The notes under the pieces were generated by a model, which ran no database searches, was not told the origin of the DNA, and was given only the letters and a program-made list of their open reading frames with translations. Below are positions 54,986 through 64,000 of a DNA stretch of 64,000 nt, piece after piece. The translations under genes and the position numbers were made by a program. Numbering within the stretch: the first letter of the stretch is position 1; the number at the start of each line of letters is the position of its first letter. Origin of the DNA: Uloborus plumipes (lineage: Eukaryota; Arthropoda; Arachnida; Araneae; Uloboridae); assembly GCA_038373865.1 (NCBI GenBank), contig JAXGGA010003431.1, positions 38,753-102,752 on the forward strand. The letters run 5' to 3'.

Positions 54986-56871
54986 CAGCAATACTTCATT
55001 AATCCGGAATAACAGGATTGCTGCATTAATAAAAGAACAGATTCAACAAAATAACCTATAAATTAATCCAACGCACATAAACTATTGTACACAATTAAAG
55101 CTGAATTTTCATATTTGAGAGAATGAACTGCATAAGAGAAAATTAAGTATATTATGTAAATACCTACCCTAGAGTTGGGGCAAACGTAATCTGGAAGCGT
55201 CGTATTGCTGTGATTATAATCTGAGTAGCCATCATAATGCTGCCAGTTTAGATTTACGCTAATTTAGTATGTACTAGATCAACAATCCCCAAACTTTTTA
55301 ACAACGGAATTCTTAGTGCTTCGCATTTACTTCAAAGTACACCATTTTTATAATTTACAGCACAACAAAATATTAACGATCTAGAGATCAAATGCTAATC
55401 ATTTGCTATCATAATTACTCTCTTTTATGCAGAAAAAAGTTAGGGGGGGAATTTGAGCTAGGGTTCCACGGAACACTCTTTGGGAATCACTACTGGACCG
55501 ACAAAAATACATTATTATTCTAATTCGCTTTTTGTTCACACAGTATGTACATCTAAATCAGGGTTTCCCAAACTTTTTTGGTCCGTGGACCCCCTTCCTA
55601 AGGGTAGTTCCAAAACTAGTCAGGCGCAGAAATAACAGAACTGAAGCATTCTTAAACCGCGAATTAGATGGTTAAGTTCCATTATAGATGTTCCAAAACA
55701 ACCAGATGAAAGCAAGATATGTGTAAATATGACAAGATCTTAAGTAAAAGGCGAAAGATTAGCACGAAGTTTGAAGGGAAACAAGAGCATAATATAACAA
55801 GATTAATCAGAAATTTACCCAACAGTATCGGAGCTCTTTTAATATTGATTTTTTAAATAATCAATAACTCCTTAAATGCTTAAAAACTTTCTACAAATTC
55901 AGTTTGATAGTTTTACTGCAGAGAATAAAATTAAAATTAAAAAGAAAAAAAACAGATGAAGAGAAAAACTTAATAGTTTTATTCATATTTTCATGATAAT
56001 AGGGGCACAAAACTTAAACCAGGTACACATCTTCCTACATAGAATAGACTGAAAAAAAGACTTGTTAGTGAGAGAAGTGAATTTGGTGTATCGACAGCAA
56101 TTTTTAGTATTTGGCTTTAGATTTGTGAGACATAATTTTAAATTTCTCAGATCAGGGACTGCCAGTCTGTTTCTTATTTTTTTAAGAAAATTTGTGATTG
56201 AACTGAAATTTGTTTGCACGAGGTGTGAAGATGTAAAAGCTTACAGAAATTTTCTTGTGATATTCCAAAGGTAGGATAAGTTATAGATATGTCTTTCTGG
56301 AGACAGAAATATTGTTACCCTTTCCTAAACTCTACCTTAAGTTCTTCATTAGTGCTTATTCCAATCAACTCTTCCTGTAAAATATCGATTATTCAAAGTC
56401 ATCAAAAATATTGCTAATCCACTAAGACATAAGTGCCAAAAAGTTTTTAAAATAATAATAATAAAAACATTGTCAAACATAATCCTTTTAACATCCAGTG
56501 TACTTTGAAGTGTACATGGTATATTTCAAAGTAAAAAGGCAATTTATTGAAGTTCTCGTCATTTTCTTCATACAACTGCGCAAATAATGCAGTGTTAAGT
56601 ATTATTACGAATTTTGTTTATTGCATTTGTTACAAAGTGTCGCAATTTATGCAGGTTGTTGCTCAGATTTTTTGCTAATGATCCTGGCTCGTAGACCCCT
56701 ATTTGTATCTCGTGGACCCTCAAATTTTTCTTTCGTTCATATGGACCCCTTGCAAACTACGGGGGACCCCTGGGGGTCCCTGTAGACTACTTTGGGAACC
56801 CCTGATTTGAATGGTTATCTGGATTAATCGAGGCTCGGTTTGAAAGAGTCCGGGTTAATAAGGATTTACTG
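54986..56871. mobile_element. possible pogo/Tigger-like element, degenerate
   Basis: Left end cagcaatacttcattaatcc and inverted right end cagtaaatccttattaaccc, each bounded by TA, resemble pogo/Tigger ends. The interior has no transposase; most of it is the hAT MITE at 55559. Confidence 0.5.
55559..56804. mobile_element. hAT-like non-autonomous element, 1246 bp
   Basis: Left end CAGGGTTTCCCAAAC and inverted right end CAGGGGTTCCCAAAG; tggtccgtggaccccc and gtagacccc words near both ends. The flanks atctaaat and atttgaat match at 6 of 8, an aged duplication. No transposase seen. Confidence 0.75.
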
Positions 56872-57210
56872 TATTAGAAATGTAGCTTTCAAGTTATTTT
56901 CCGGTTATGTGTTTCTGTGCAACTGTCATTATTTTCAGATTTTACCCACACGTCTCAACTAAAATTGTATTCGACACTTTGTATGAAAAGATATAATAGT
57001 TCTCCTATGGTTTGTTGCGCTGAGATCTTGATAATGTTTACCTCCTTTTTGGGTATTAGGGAATGGTAATTCGCGTTGAGTCAAGTTGAGATATTTTTGC
57101 AATTACGTTGCTGAAGTATTAAAGCTCAAATGCCCTCCTATAACATTCCTTTTTTAATGAACTCCATAAGAAGAGATAAATTAAGTTTACAATACCTTTG
57201 TGCTATTGAT

Positions 57211-57446
57211 GTAGAGAAACTTACAACGTTAAGGAGACACAAACAAGCAGGGATACTGAAGACACGTGTTTCGGCGTTACAAGGAACGACTTTTTAACTG
57301 CGAAAAATTGGGAGCTTATGGATATGTCTGTGCATTCATAAGCTCCCAATTTTTCGCATCGAAAGAGGCGCTCCTTGTAACACCGAAACACGTGTCTTCA
57401 GTATCACTACTTGTTTATGTCTCCTTAACGTTGTAATTTTCTCTAC
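57211..57446. mobile_element. hairpin element, 236 bp
   Basis: Two arms of about 113 bases pair almost completely (acaacgttaaggagaca, ctgaagacacgtgtttcgg, gcgaaaaattgggagcttat), leaving a very short loop near 57328. No coding sequence; no target duplication identified. Confidence 0.85.
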
Positions 57447-59496
57447 AAGAGTTAAATTGTCAAAATTGCAATGCAACTAGCCCCAGAGGAGCACCATATA
57501 TGAATAATAATCTACCTGTGTTTATTTTCAGATTGGAGTGAAGTTCTTGGAATCTACGTAAAATTATTAAACACTGTAGCCGCAATTAGGATAGCAAAAT
57601 ACATTTATAGCCTGAAACCTATTATAATCAGAATAATTTTTCATGATATCATGCTATGTGCTTACTTTTTTATCTCACTTTTATTCTTGTATTATATGAG
57701 TGAAGACAAATATGGTGTCAAATACACGCAATAAAAACCATAACTGTTTTTTTTTAATAAGGGAAAGATAAAACCATATTTTTAATGTATACATTGTTTA
57801 CTTTTAATGATTAAACGTATTTCTATTCTAGAAAGACATGTTTTTTAACAGTCGCCACACTCACATGAACTTTTTTGCGTTAGATTCATTGTACTTTTCT
57901 CAAGGTAGTTGACATTGACAAGTAATCTAAAAAAACTCGGCAGTAATCATTCTTTATATGCAAGCATAGAATAAAGAATAATTGTATTAATACTGCTTTG
58001 CGCATCCAACTCGTATATCAAAGCAATAATTTTCATCATATATTTCATGCATTTTCTATTTGATAAGCCTTAATCAAAAGATATTACATATATACAGTAG
58101 TATGTTTGTGATTTCCTTAAAGAATCTGCACCATAAGTCGATGTAAAATGTTGAAACTCAAAGGAACTTTGCGTTTTGCAGTCGACAAGAGACGGACCGT
58201 GCATTCTGGAAGCAGTGATTTTCATCCATATAAAACAATAAAATATTGTTGAAGAACAAATATACACCACCAAAAATAATTTATTTTCCATCGATGTAAA
58301 TGAAAAAAAAAAAAAAAAACTATTGTCATGTAATACAAAAAAAAGTGTTCATGAGAATTCTCTTTAGAGTGTTTAAGTGTACAAAAAAAAAAAAAAAAAA
58401 GCTTCGTGGGATGGCGAAAAATTGATTCCATTTTTGAAATCAGCACACCAAATAGTATAAAAATCAGTGAATAATTGTTTTGTATTTTTTAAAAACTTTA
58501 ATTTTGCAATCCTGTGCTTTGTTTGTTTCTGTTTGACAGTTTTTTTTTTCCGTTATGAGTGCATTTTGATTTGGAAAATTATAATGCTGATTTGGATTTA
58601 GTGAAGAAAGACCATTTATATTTTGAAAGTGAAGTGTTTTTACTATTTTTTTAATCAAAGGACTTACTTTGTTTTCTCATTAGTACCAAATATTATTTGA
58701 ACTGTAATCCTATACGTGACGAGTGACTTTTTCGCGAAAATCAAAAGTTTAATAAATTTCAGTGAATTTTTTTTCATTAAAACAAACTTTTTTTCCCTTT
58801 GCATTTCTCCGTTAATAAATTAAACGATGAAAAACAAAACAAAGTAGCATAAAAATCGAAAAATGAAACAATAAAAATCTTTTTCTATTTTGGTATTGAA
58901 AAGACATTTTTCAACTAAGTTCTTAAACTTCTTAGTGTAGAACAAAATTTGTGTAAATTACGTGTAACTTAATTCTTTTAACTGGTGAGTACTTCTAAGA
59001 TTTTTGAGTAATAATTCGAAATTGTTGATATAAATAAATTTTCACGCATTGGATTAAAATAATTTGGGCAGTGTAACAGAAGGACAAGAATTTAAGTCCA
59101 TTTGTTGCAATAAAGACCATATTTTGTGCGAGATAAAAACATTATTTCCCTTTGTGTATATACAGTTACTGTACAAAGTATAAAAAAGGTAATAGTTTTC
59201 CTAAAATCATTCCAATACAACTAATTAAGTTTTCGTAAAAGTGTTCATTTGCCTCATTCTTAAAAATCCAAAATATATTTAGACTATCATATACATTTGG
59301 AGTAAGAACAGGACAGCTGTAATACATTATTACAAATATTTGACATTAAATTTAAAAGTAAAATTTTTAAAATTTAATTTTGAAATACTTTTCTTCATTC
59401 ATTGAAGTTTTAAAAACTGAAGCTGATCCATTCAAGCACCGAGGTCTTCAATGGGGAGTTTTCGATTTTTTAAATTTTATTTTTACATGACTAACT
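57447..59496. other. non-coding, no gene seen
   Basis: AT-rich with long A/T runs. Frames around 58070-58660 on the minus strand are Phe/Lys-rich products of those runs. Confidence 0.5.
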
Positions 59497-59800
59497 GCGT
59501 GGCCCGGTGTTGCGCGGGCTTTAATGTAGTGAAGACAATTTGAGAAAACTACTCGCCGCCAAGGCGACTCGCCTTTAAAGTAGTGAGGAAAGTTTAAACA
59601 AACTACTAGCCGCCAAGGCGGCTCGCCTTTAAAGTAGCGAGGAAAGTTTTAACAGGCTACTCGTCGTCAAGGCGGCTCGTCTTTACAGTAGCGAGGAAAG
59701 TTTCAACACACTACTCGCCACCAAGGTGGCTCGCCTTTAAAGTACCAAGGAAAGTTTCAACATACTACTCCCCGCTAAAGCGGCTCGCTAAAAAGCTTTC
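59497..59800. repeat. 54-bp tandem array, about 5 units
   Basis: The word ctact recurs at about 59549, 59603, 59657, 59711 and 59765, exactly 54 bases apart. Each unit holds the dyad gccgccaaggcggc (or a variant), gcctttaaagta and gaggaaagttt. It follows the GC-rich phrase gtggcccggtgttgcgcggg at 59501. Confidence 0.93.
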
Positions 59801-60143
59801 CTGCACCAAAAAGTCAATCGAATTATTTGCACATGCTTTTTTAGAAATAAAGACGATGTCAAGTAACGCATACTTAGCACTCTCCCTAAGGCAGGAATTC
59901 AAGTGAAACAGGCGATCGCAAATTGCAATCGCTACTGGAAGTCGAATTACATTCGAACGTTTCTTGACAAAAACATCGTGACGTCAGCGTGACGTTTGCC
60001 TATGAAAAACGAGCTAGATAAAACGTCACAGCCTACTTGGCGAATAAGAGGAGATCGCTGACTGCTTGTGAGCTCTTATTGGCTCCACCCGTAGTGACGT
60101 CAGTGCCAAGTTAAGTTGCATTCTATCGATTAGCATTTATTAA

Positions 60144-61505
60144 CCCCTTCGGCCCTGGCGTTCTATTATTAGAACAATAGATAGAAAGAGAATTTTAACT
60201 TCAAAATCCAGTGGATTACTCATAATACATGTAAGAATTCATAAATGGTACCAATTTTGCTCAGCAGATTTCAGCATGTGTTCTGCAGAGAAGATAATGT
60301 CGGTTTCTCACCACTTGCAGCAAAAAGGTAAATGCAGCTTTTATTACTTCTCAAAATGCTATTATATGTAATTTCCTGTACCTAATAAAAATTCCACAGC
60401 ACCAAATAGATTCTTCATGACCAGTTTAGTACTTTTAATGAAAAAAATAACTGTAAATTTAATTGTTATTACGACTTTTATATCTGTTCTACTAATAGGA
60501 CATCAGGCCTTGGAGCACACATGGCGCATTCTTCTTCATGTTCTATTAAGAGTACATAAGGTGCTTAGTAGTGCTAAAATCATGTTTTGTTTTAAAACAA
60601 AACACTACTTTCTGTTAAATTATTGCCTCATGACTATAGTTTTTATATTTTAAGGAATTTATTGAAAAATTAGATGCATATTATTGTCTGTTTTTTTTCA
60701 AATTACGCACACTGAAATGCATTTTTATTTCCTTAGCCAATATGCAAATAACATTTTGTCCTTGAAGGAAGCCATTCAGTGCCTAGATAAGCTGGATGAT
60801 TCTGATTTAGAAGATGTATAGACTTAGATGGGTCTGATGATGAATGGCAGTCATCAAATTATGATTTGCCGCACTTGATACCTGATGAAGAGAAAGATTC
60901 CACTATTTCAGTCTGGCTATAACAAACTCTTGGTTAGAGTATAAACAGGATGCCGCTTCGTAAGGAATTACACGTAAAGATCAAATGGATTTGCTCGATT
61001 TCACGTTTGATGTAGCAGAAACGTTGGCATTCGCAAAACAAGCAACAGCCGCTACTAAACGTGGGAGGCCATCAGGAAATAGTCCTGCTGTACCACCAGC
61101 GAAGAAAAAATTAAACCCAGCTGTTAGACCCTGTGGAGATGTGAGGTATGATTTAATAAATCACATGATTGAGAGAAGTTCGAAACAGCAGAGGTGCAAA
61201 TTAGAAGGTTTCACCTATAAAACAACTTCTTATTATGAAAAATTTGAAGTGTATCATGTTTTCATGCGTAAAGGAATTGTTTCAAAAAAATTCACACCAA
61301 ATAAGTGTAAATATACTTAGAAATAAATGTTCTCTTTTTTACTTAATAACAGCCTGGTGTCCTACTATTAGAACACTTTTTAATTAGTTCCGTAATTGGT
61401 AGAATCTCATAATTTTACATATTTAACATATTTACATGCATTATAGCATATATAACCACTCATTGATTTTTTATCTACCCAATTAAAAATTCAGGGCCGA
61501 AGGGG
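60144..61505 (+). mobile_element. piggyBac-like element, internally deleted, 1362 bp
   Basis: The 14-bp ends CCCCTTCGGCCCTG (60144-60157) and the exact inverse (61492-61505) are flanked by TTAA at 60140-60143 and 61506-61509, the piggyBac signature. Near each end a ctattattagaac / ctactattagaac word occurs. The inside carries only the start and end of a transposase. Confidence 0.95.
60753..61320 (+). pseudogene. piggyBac transposase remnant, catalytic core missing
   Basis: The first part (about 60753-60920, broken by a stop at 60819 and a one-base shift) reads LSLKEAIQCLDKLDDSDLED then DGSDDEWQSSNYDLPHLIPD, the acidic N-terminus typical of these enzymes. It then jumps to NSWLEYKQDAAS (about 60922), a stop, and GITRKDQMDLLDFTFDVAETLAF, the end of the catalytic region. 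Next come a basic linker and a C-terminal RCKLEG...YYEKFEVYHVF stretch, in which the cysteines of the zinc domain have mostly become Phe or Tyr. The core with the three catalytic Asp is absent. Confidence 0.9.
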
Positions 61506-61908
61506 TTAAAATTGCCACTTTTCCAAATTTAGGAATTTGCGATTGCTATGGTGGTGGAGCCAATAAGAGCTTACAAGCAGTGAGCGATCTCCTCTTGTTC
61601 GCCAAGAAGGCTGTGACGTTTTATCTAACTCGTTTTTCATAGGCAAACGTCACGCTGACGTCACGATGTTTTTTTTCAAGAAACGCTCTAATGTAATTCG
61701 ACTTCCAGTAGCGATTGCAATTTGCGATCGCCTTTTTCACTTGAATTCCTGCCTAAATAACAAATAATATTCCTCACCAAAAACAATTATTTCCAAACCG
61801 CTTTCTTCCTATAAAATTAATTGCAAAATTCTAAACGTAAAAGTTGTTTTAATATTTGGATTGCAGCCAAAAAAAGTCCCTGCTATAAACAGCAATTGCA
61901 ATTTTATT

Positions 61909-63425
61909 TAAGAGCAAGAATCTGAGAGAGTGTCACGCCTGTGATTCATGACCTCTCAGATTTTCTCCCAAAAATTACCAAATGTTTATTATCTTATTGA
62001 AAGACCAAATCCAGAATGTTTTGCTCTAAAGTTGAGTTGTTTAGTTTTTATGGACCCCTAAAGATGAAGGTGTGGCATCAAAAATTAAGCGGATTTTCAA
62101 GACATGGAAGTTGCCGTGAGCCAAAACTCTTACCAGGAACTGTTTAACTCCAATTTTCTTTTTGTATATGGAATATAGAAGGTTGAAACTTTACAAAATG
62201 AATGTTAAATTTGTGGTAAGTTGTTGCCGTAAGGTCAGTGAAGGCCCTCAAAACAAGGCATTTTTGACGTTTTTTAGCGTTTTTGAGGTCCAAAAACAGC
62301 TTGTACATTTCAGTTGGCACGGCAAAAGTAATGTCGTTTGAAAGACCAGTGTAAGCACTTTAAAATAATGTATAAATAACCGAGGAAAGTTCAACGTGCT
62401 TTTAGTTGCGTAAGGCCGAAATATGAAAAATGTCATATTTTACCGATATTCAAACGGTCATAACTTCCTCTGCCAACAACATATTGTAATATTTTTTTGC
62501 CATTGTCATACACTATTCTTTGTCTTAGACGCATCAAGTTCAAGTTCGACCACTTTGGATCCAATTCATTACTTTTACTTTCACTTTTTCATTAAGGTTA
62601 CCAGAGAAAATTTTCAGACAGTGCCAAGCTATGCCAAATTTACGTGCCGCTAATAAGTGCTTACCCTGAAAATTTACCAAAATGCGATAAATTGCCAGAA
62701 AAGACAACCATTCATTCACCACCAGAGAAGGTATGACACGAGCTGGATCCAAAGTGGTGAAACTTAATCTTGATGCGTCGGCTCGTCTATATAGAGGCCT
62801 TAGTCTTAACAGAACAGTTGAGTCCTTTGAGGCGAAATGTAAAAAAAAATTTTACAAAAAATTTATTTTTTCCTGTACATTTTTTGTAAAATTTTTTTTT
62901 ACATTTCGCCTCAAAGAACTCAACTGTTCTGTTAAGACAAAGAATAGAGTGTGACATTGGCAAAAAAAAATGTTTCAATATGTTATTGGCAGAAGAAGTT
63001 ATGACCGTTTAAATATCGGTAAAATATGACATTTTTCATATTTCGGCCTTACGCAACTAAAAGCACGTTGAACTTCCCTCAGTTATTTATACATTATTTT
63101 AAAGTGCTTACACTGTAATTGTCATTTTGTAAAGTTTCAACCTTCTATATTCCATGTACAAAAAGAAATTTGGAGTTAAACAGTTCCTGGTAAGAGTTTT
63201 GGCTCACGGCAACTTCCATGTCTTGAAAATCCGCTTAATTTTTGATGCCGCATCTTCATCTTTAGGGATACATAAAAACTAAACAACTCAACTTTAGAGC
63301 TAAACATTCTGGATTTGGTCTTTCAATAAGATAATAAACATTTGGTAATTTTTGGGAGAAAATCTGAGAGGTCATGAATCACCTCATAATGCTAGGCGTA
63401 ACAGTTTCTCAGATTCTTGCTCTTA
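61909..63425. mobile_element. nested palindromic element, 1.5 kb
   Basis: The outer arms (61909 to about 62530, and about 62925 to 63425) are inverted copies over more than 500 bases, including agagcaagaatctgag at the tips, gttgccgtgagccaaaactc, and the tatgaaaaatgtcatatttt block. Between them is a second pair (62529-62562 with 62746-62780, around ggatccaaagtgg) and a third hairpin (about 62804-62942, around cagaacagttgag and gaggcgaaatgt). No transposase. Target duplication unclear. Confidence 0.85.
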
Positions 63426-64000
63426 AAAACACATTTTCAAAATGGTACCAGAGAAAAAATATAAGTCATTAATTAGAATAAAAACAATTGTTAGAACTTT
63501 GTTGTAACATGTATTCAAAATGACAACAGAAAGAAATAACGAGGCTCTTTAATTTTAAATAGTTCAATAATTTAATTAACGTTTTAATTTAAAATGGCAA
63601 CGGTAAGAAATAAATGTCTTGGAATTTTAAAAAGTCCAAGAAATTTAATTAAAGTTTTAATTCAAAATGGCAACGGAAAGCAATAAAAGTCTTCTAATTT
63701 TAGTTTTCAAGGAGCGCTCTTCAGCGCTTGGGTTTTTAAAAAATTCATTAAAAATCAATCGTGTTTCAAAAATCAGCGATTGTGAATTTTTGTGTTTTGT
63801 AAGTGTCTTAACAATATCCAACTGTCAAAGTATTAGGAATATTTAATGGGTTGAAACTTCCCTCAGTAGCTTTGATTACAGGAAGATGAATTTGCCTCGA
63901 GCAAGAAAGCCAAATGCAAGTATTAGAAAGCAAAAAGGGGAAAGCATGTGGGATAAGTCAACGCTGCGATTTTTGTTGGGAAAAATATTTTTGAAAGCAG
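63426..64000. other. non-coding, no gene seen
   Basis: AT-rich. The phrase aaaatggcaacggaaagaaataa recurs loosely at about 63516, 63592 and 63666, a short degenerate repeat of about 75 bases. No gene recognised. Confidence 0.5.

Larger units (their letters stand above)
59889..61753. mobile_element. palindromic element split by a piggyBac derivative
   Basis: Outer arms of about 250 bases: ggcaggaattcaagtgaaac from 59889 pairs with the block ending at 61753. They share gcgatcgcaaattgcaatcg, ctactggaagtcgaattac, cacgctgacgtcac and gagccaataagagct words. The piggyBac derivative at 60144-61505 lies in the loop, flanked by TTAA. Without it the element would be about 0.5 kb, close to a MITE. A related copy is at 28669. 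Confidence 0.88.

Noticed and set aside
58070..58658. Minus-strand open frames rich in Phe and Lys
   Set aside because: They follow A/T runs; no domain, start context or splice support.
59540..59800. CRISPR-like regular array
   Set aside because: Units are contiguous 54-bp tandem repeats without unique spacers, in a eukaryotic genome.

Overview
This window is nuclear DNA of an arthropod. It is strongly AT-rich, its genes are split by GT-AG introns of up to 6.7 kb, and it is packed with transposons, microsatellites and fold-back repeats. A chitin-binding gene fits an arthropod; a chelicerate such as a spider is my best guess from overall character, but nothing here is diagnostic. No tRNA, rRNA, CRISPR array or operon was seen. 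Most long open frames lie inside repeats or run opposite to real exons.

Two host genes could be assembled by hand from splice sites and reading phase. (1) On the minus strand, ten coding exons between 14869 and 5005 encode 529 residues of a Rubicon-type autophagy regulator. Every intron phase closes. The 3' part, which should hold the cysteine-rich C-terminal domain, lies beyond base 1. (2) On the plus strand, a TATA box at 27702, a non-coding exon, four coding exons (27849-39527) and a polyadenylation signal at 39573 encode a 644-residue secreted protein. It has a signal peptide, a short helical region, one six-cysteine peritrophin-A (CBM14) chitin-binding domain, an acidic linker and a tail of about 260 residues made almost wholly of Ala, Val, Lys, Pro and Leu. 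I do not recognise this architecture, and it is the best candidate for something new. The two genes point away from each other across about 13 kb of repeats.

Region by region: 1-5 kb is Rubicon intron or flank with a dead CR1/Jockey-like LINE, a (TA)n tract and a small terminal-inverted-repeat (TIR) element. 5-15 kb holds the Rubicon exons with small TTAA-flanked, hAT-like and LINE-tail insertions. 15-27.7 kb is intergenic, with a 3.6-kb hAT transposon (8-bp target duplication), a 552-bp hAT MITE, a fold-back and LINE 3' ends. 27.7-39.6 kb is the chitin-binding gene, whose large introns hold fold-backs and a TTAA MITE. 40-64 kb is almost solid mobile DNA: a 3.3-kb compound palindrome, twin 652-bp palindromic MITEs, 147-bp, 412-bp and 54-bp tandem arrays, an intact Tc1-like transposon with perfect TIRs, a pogo-like element containing a hAT MITE, a piggyBac deletion derivative inside an older palindrome, and a 1.5-kb nested palindrome.

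Many of these elements can be delimited to the base because TIRs and target-site duplications are both visible, and several show a clear order of nested insertion.
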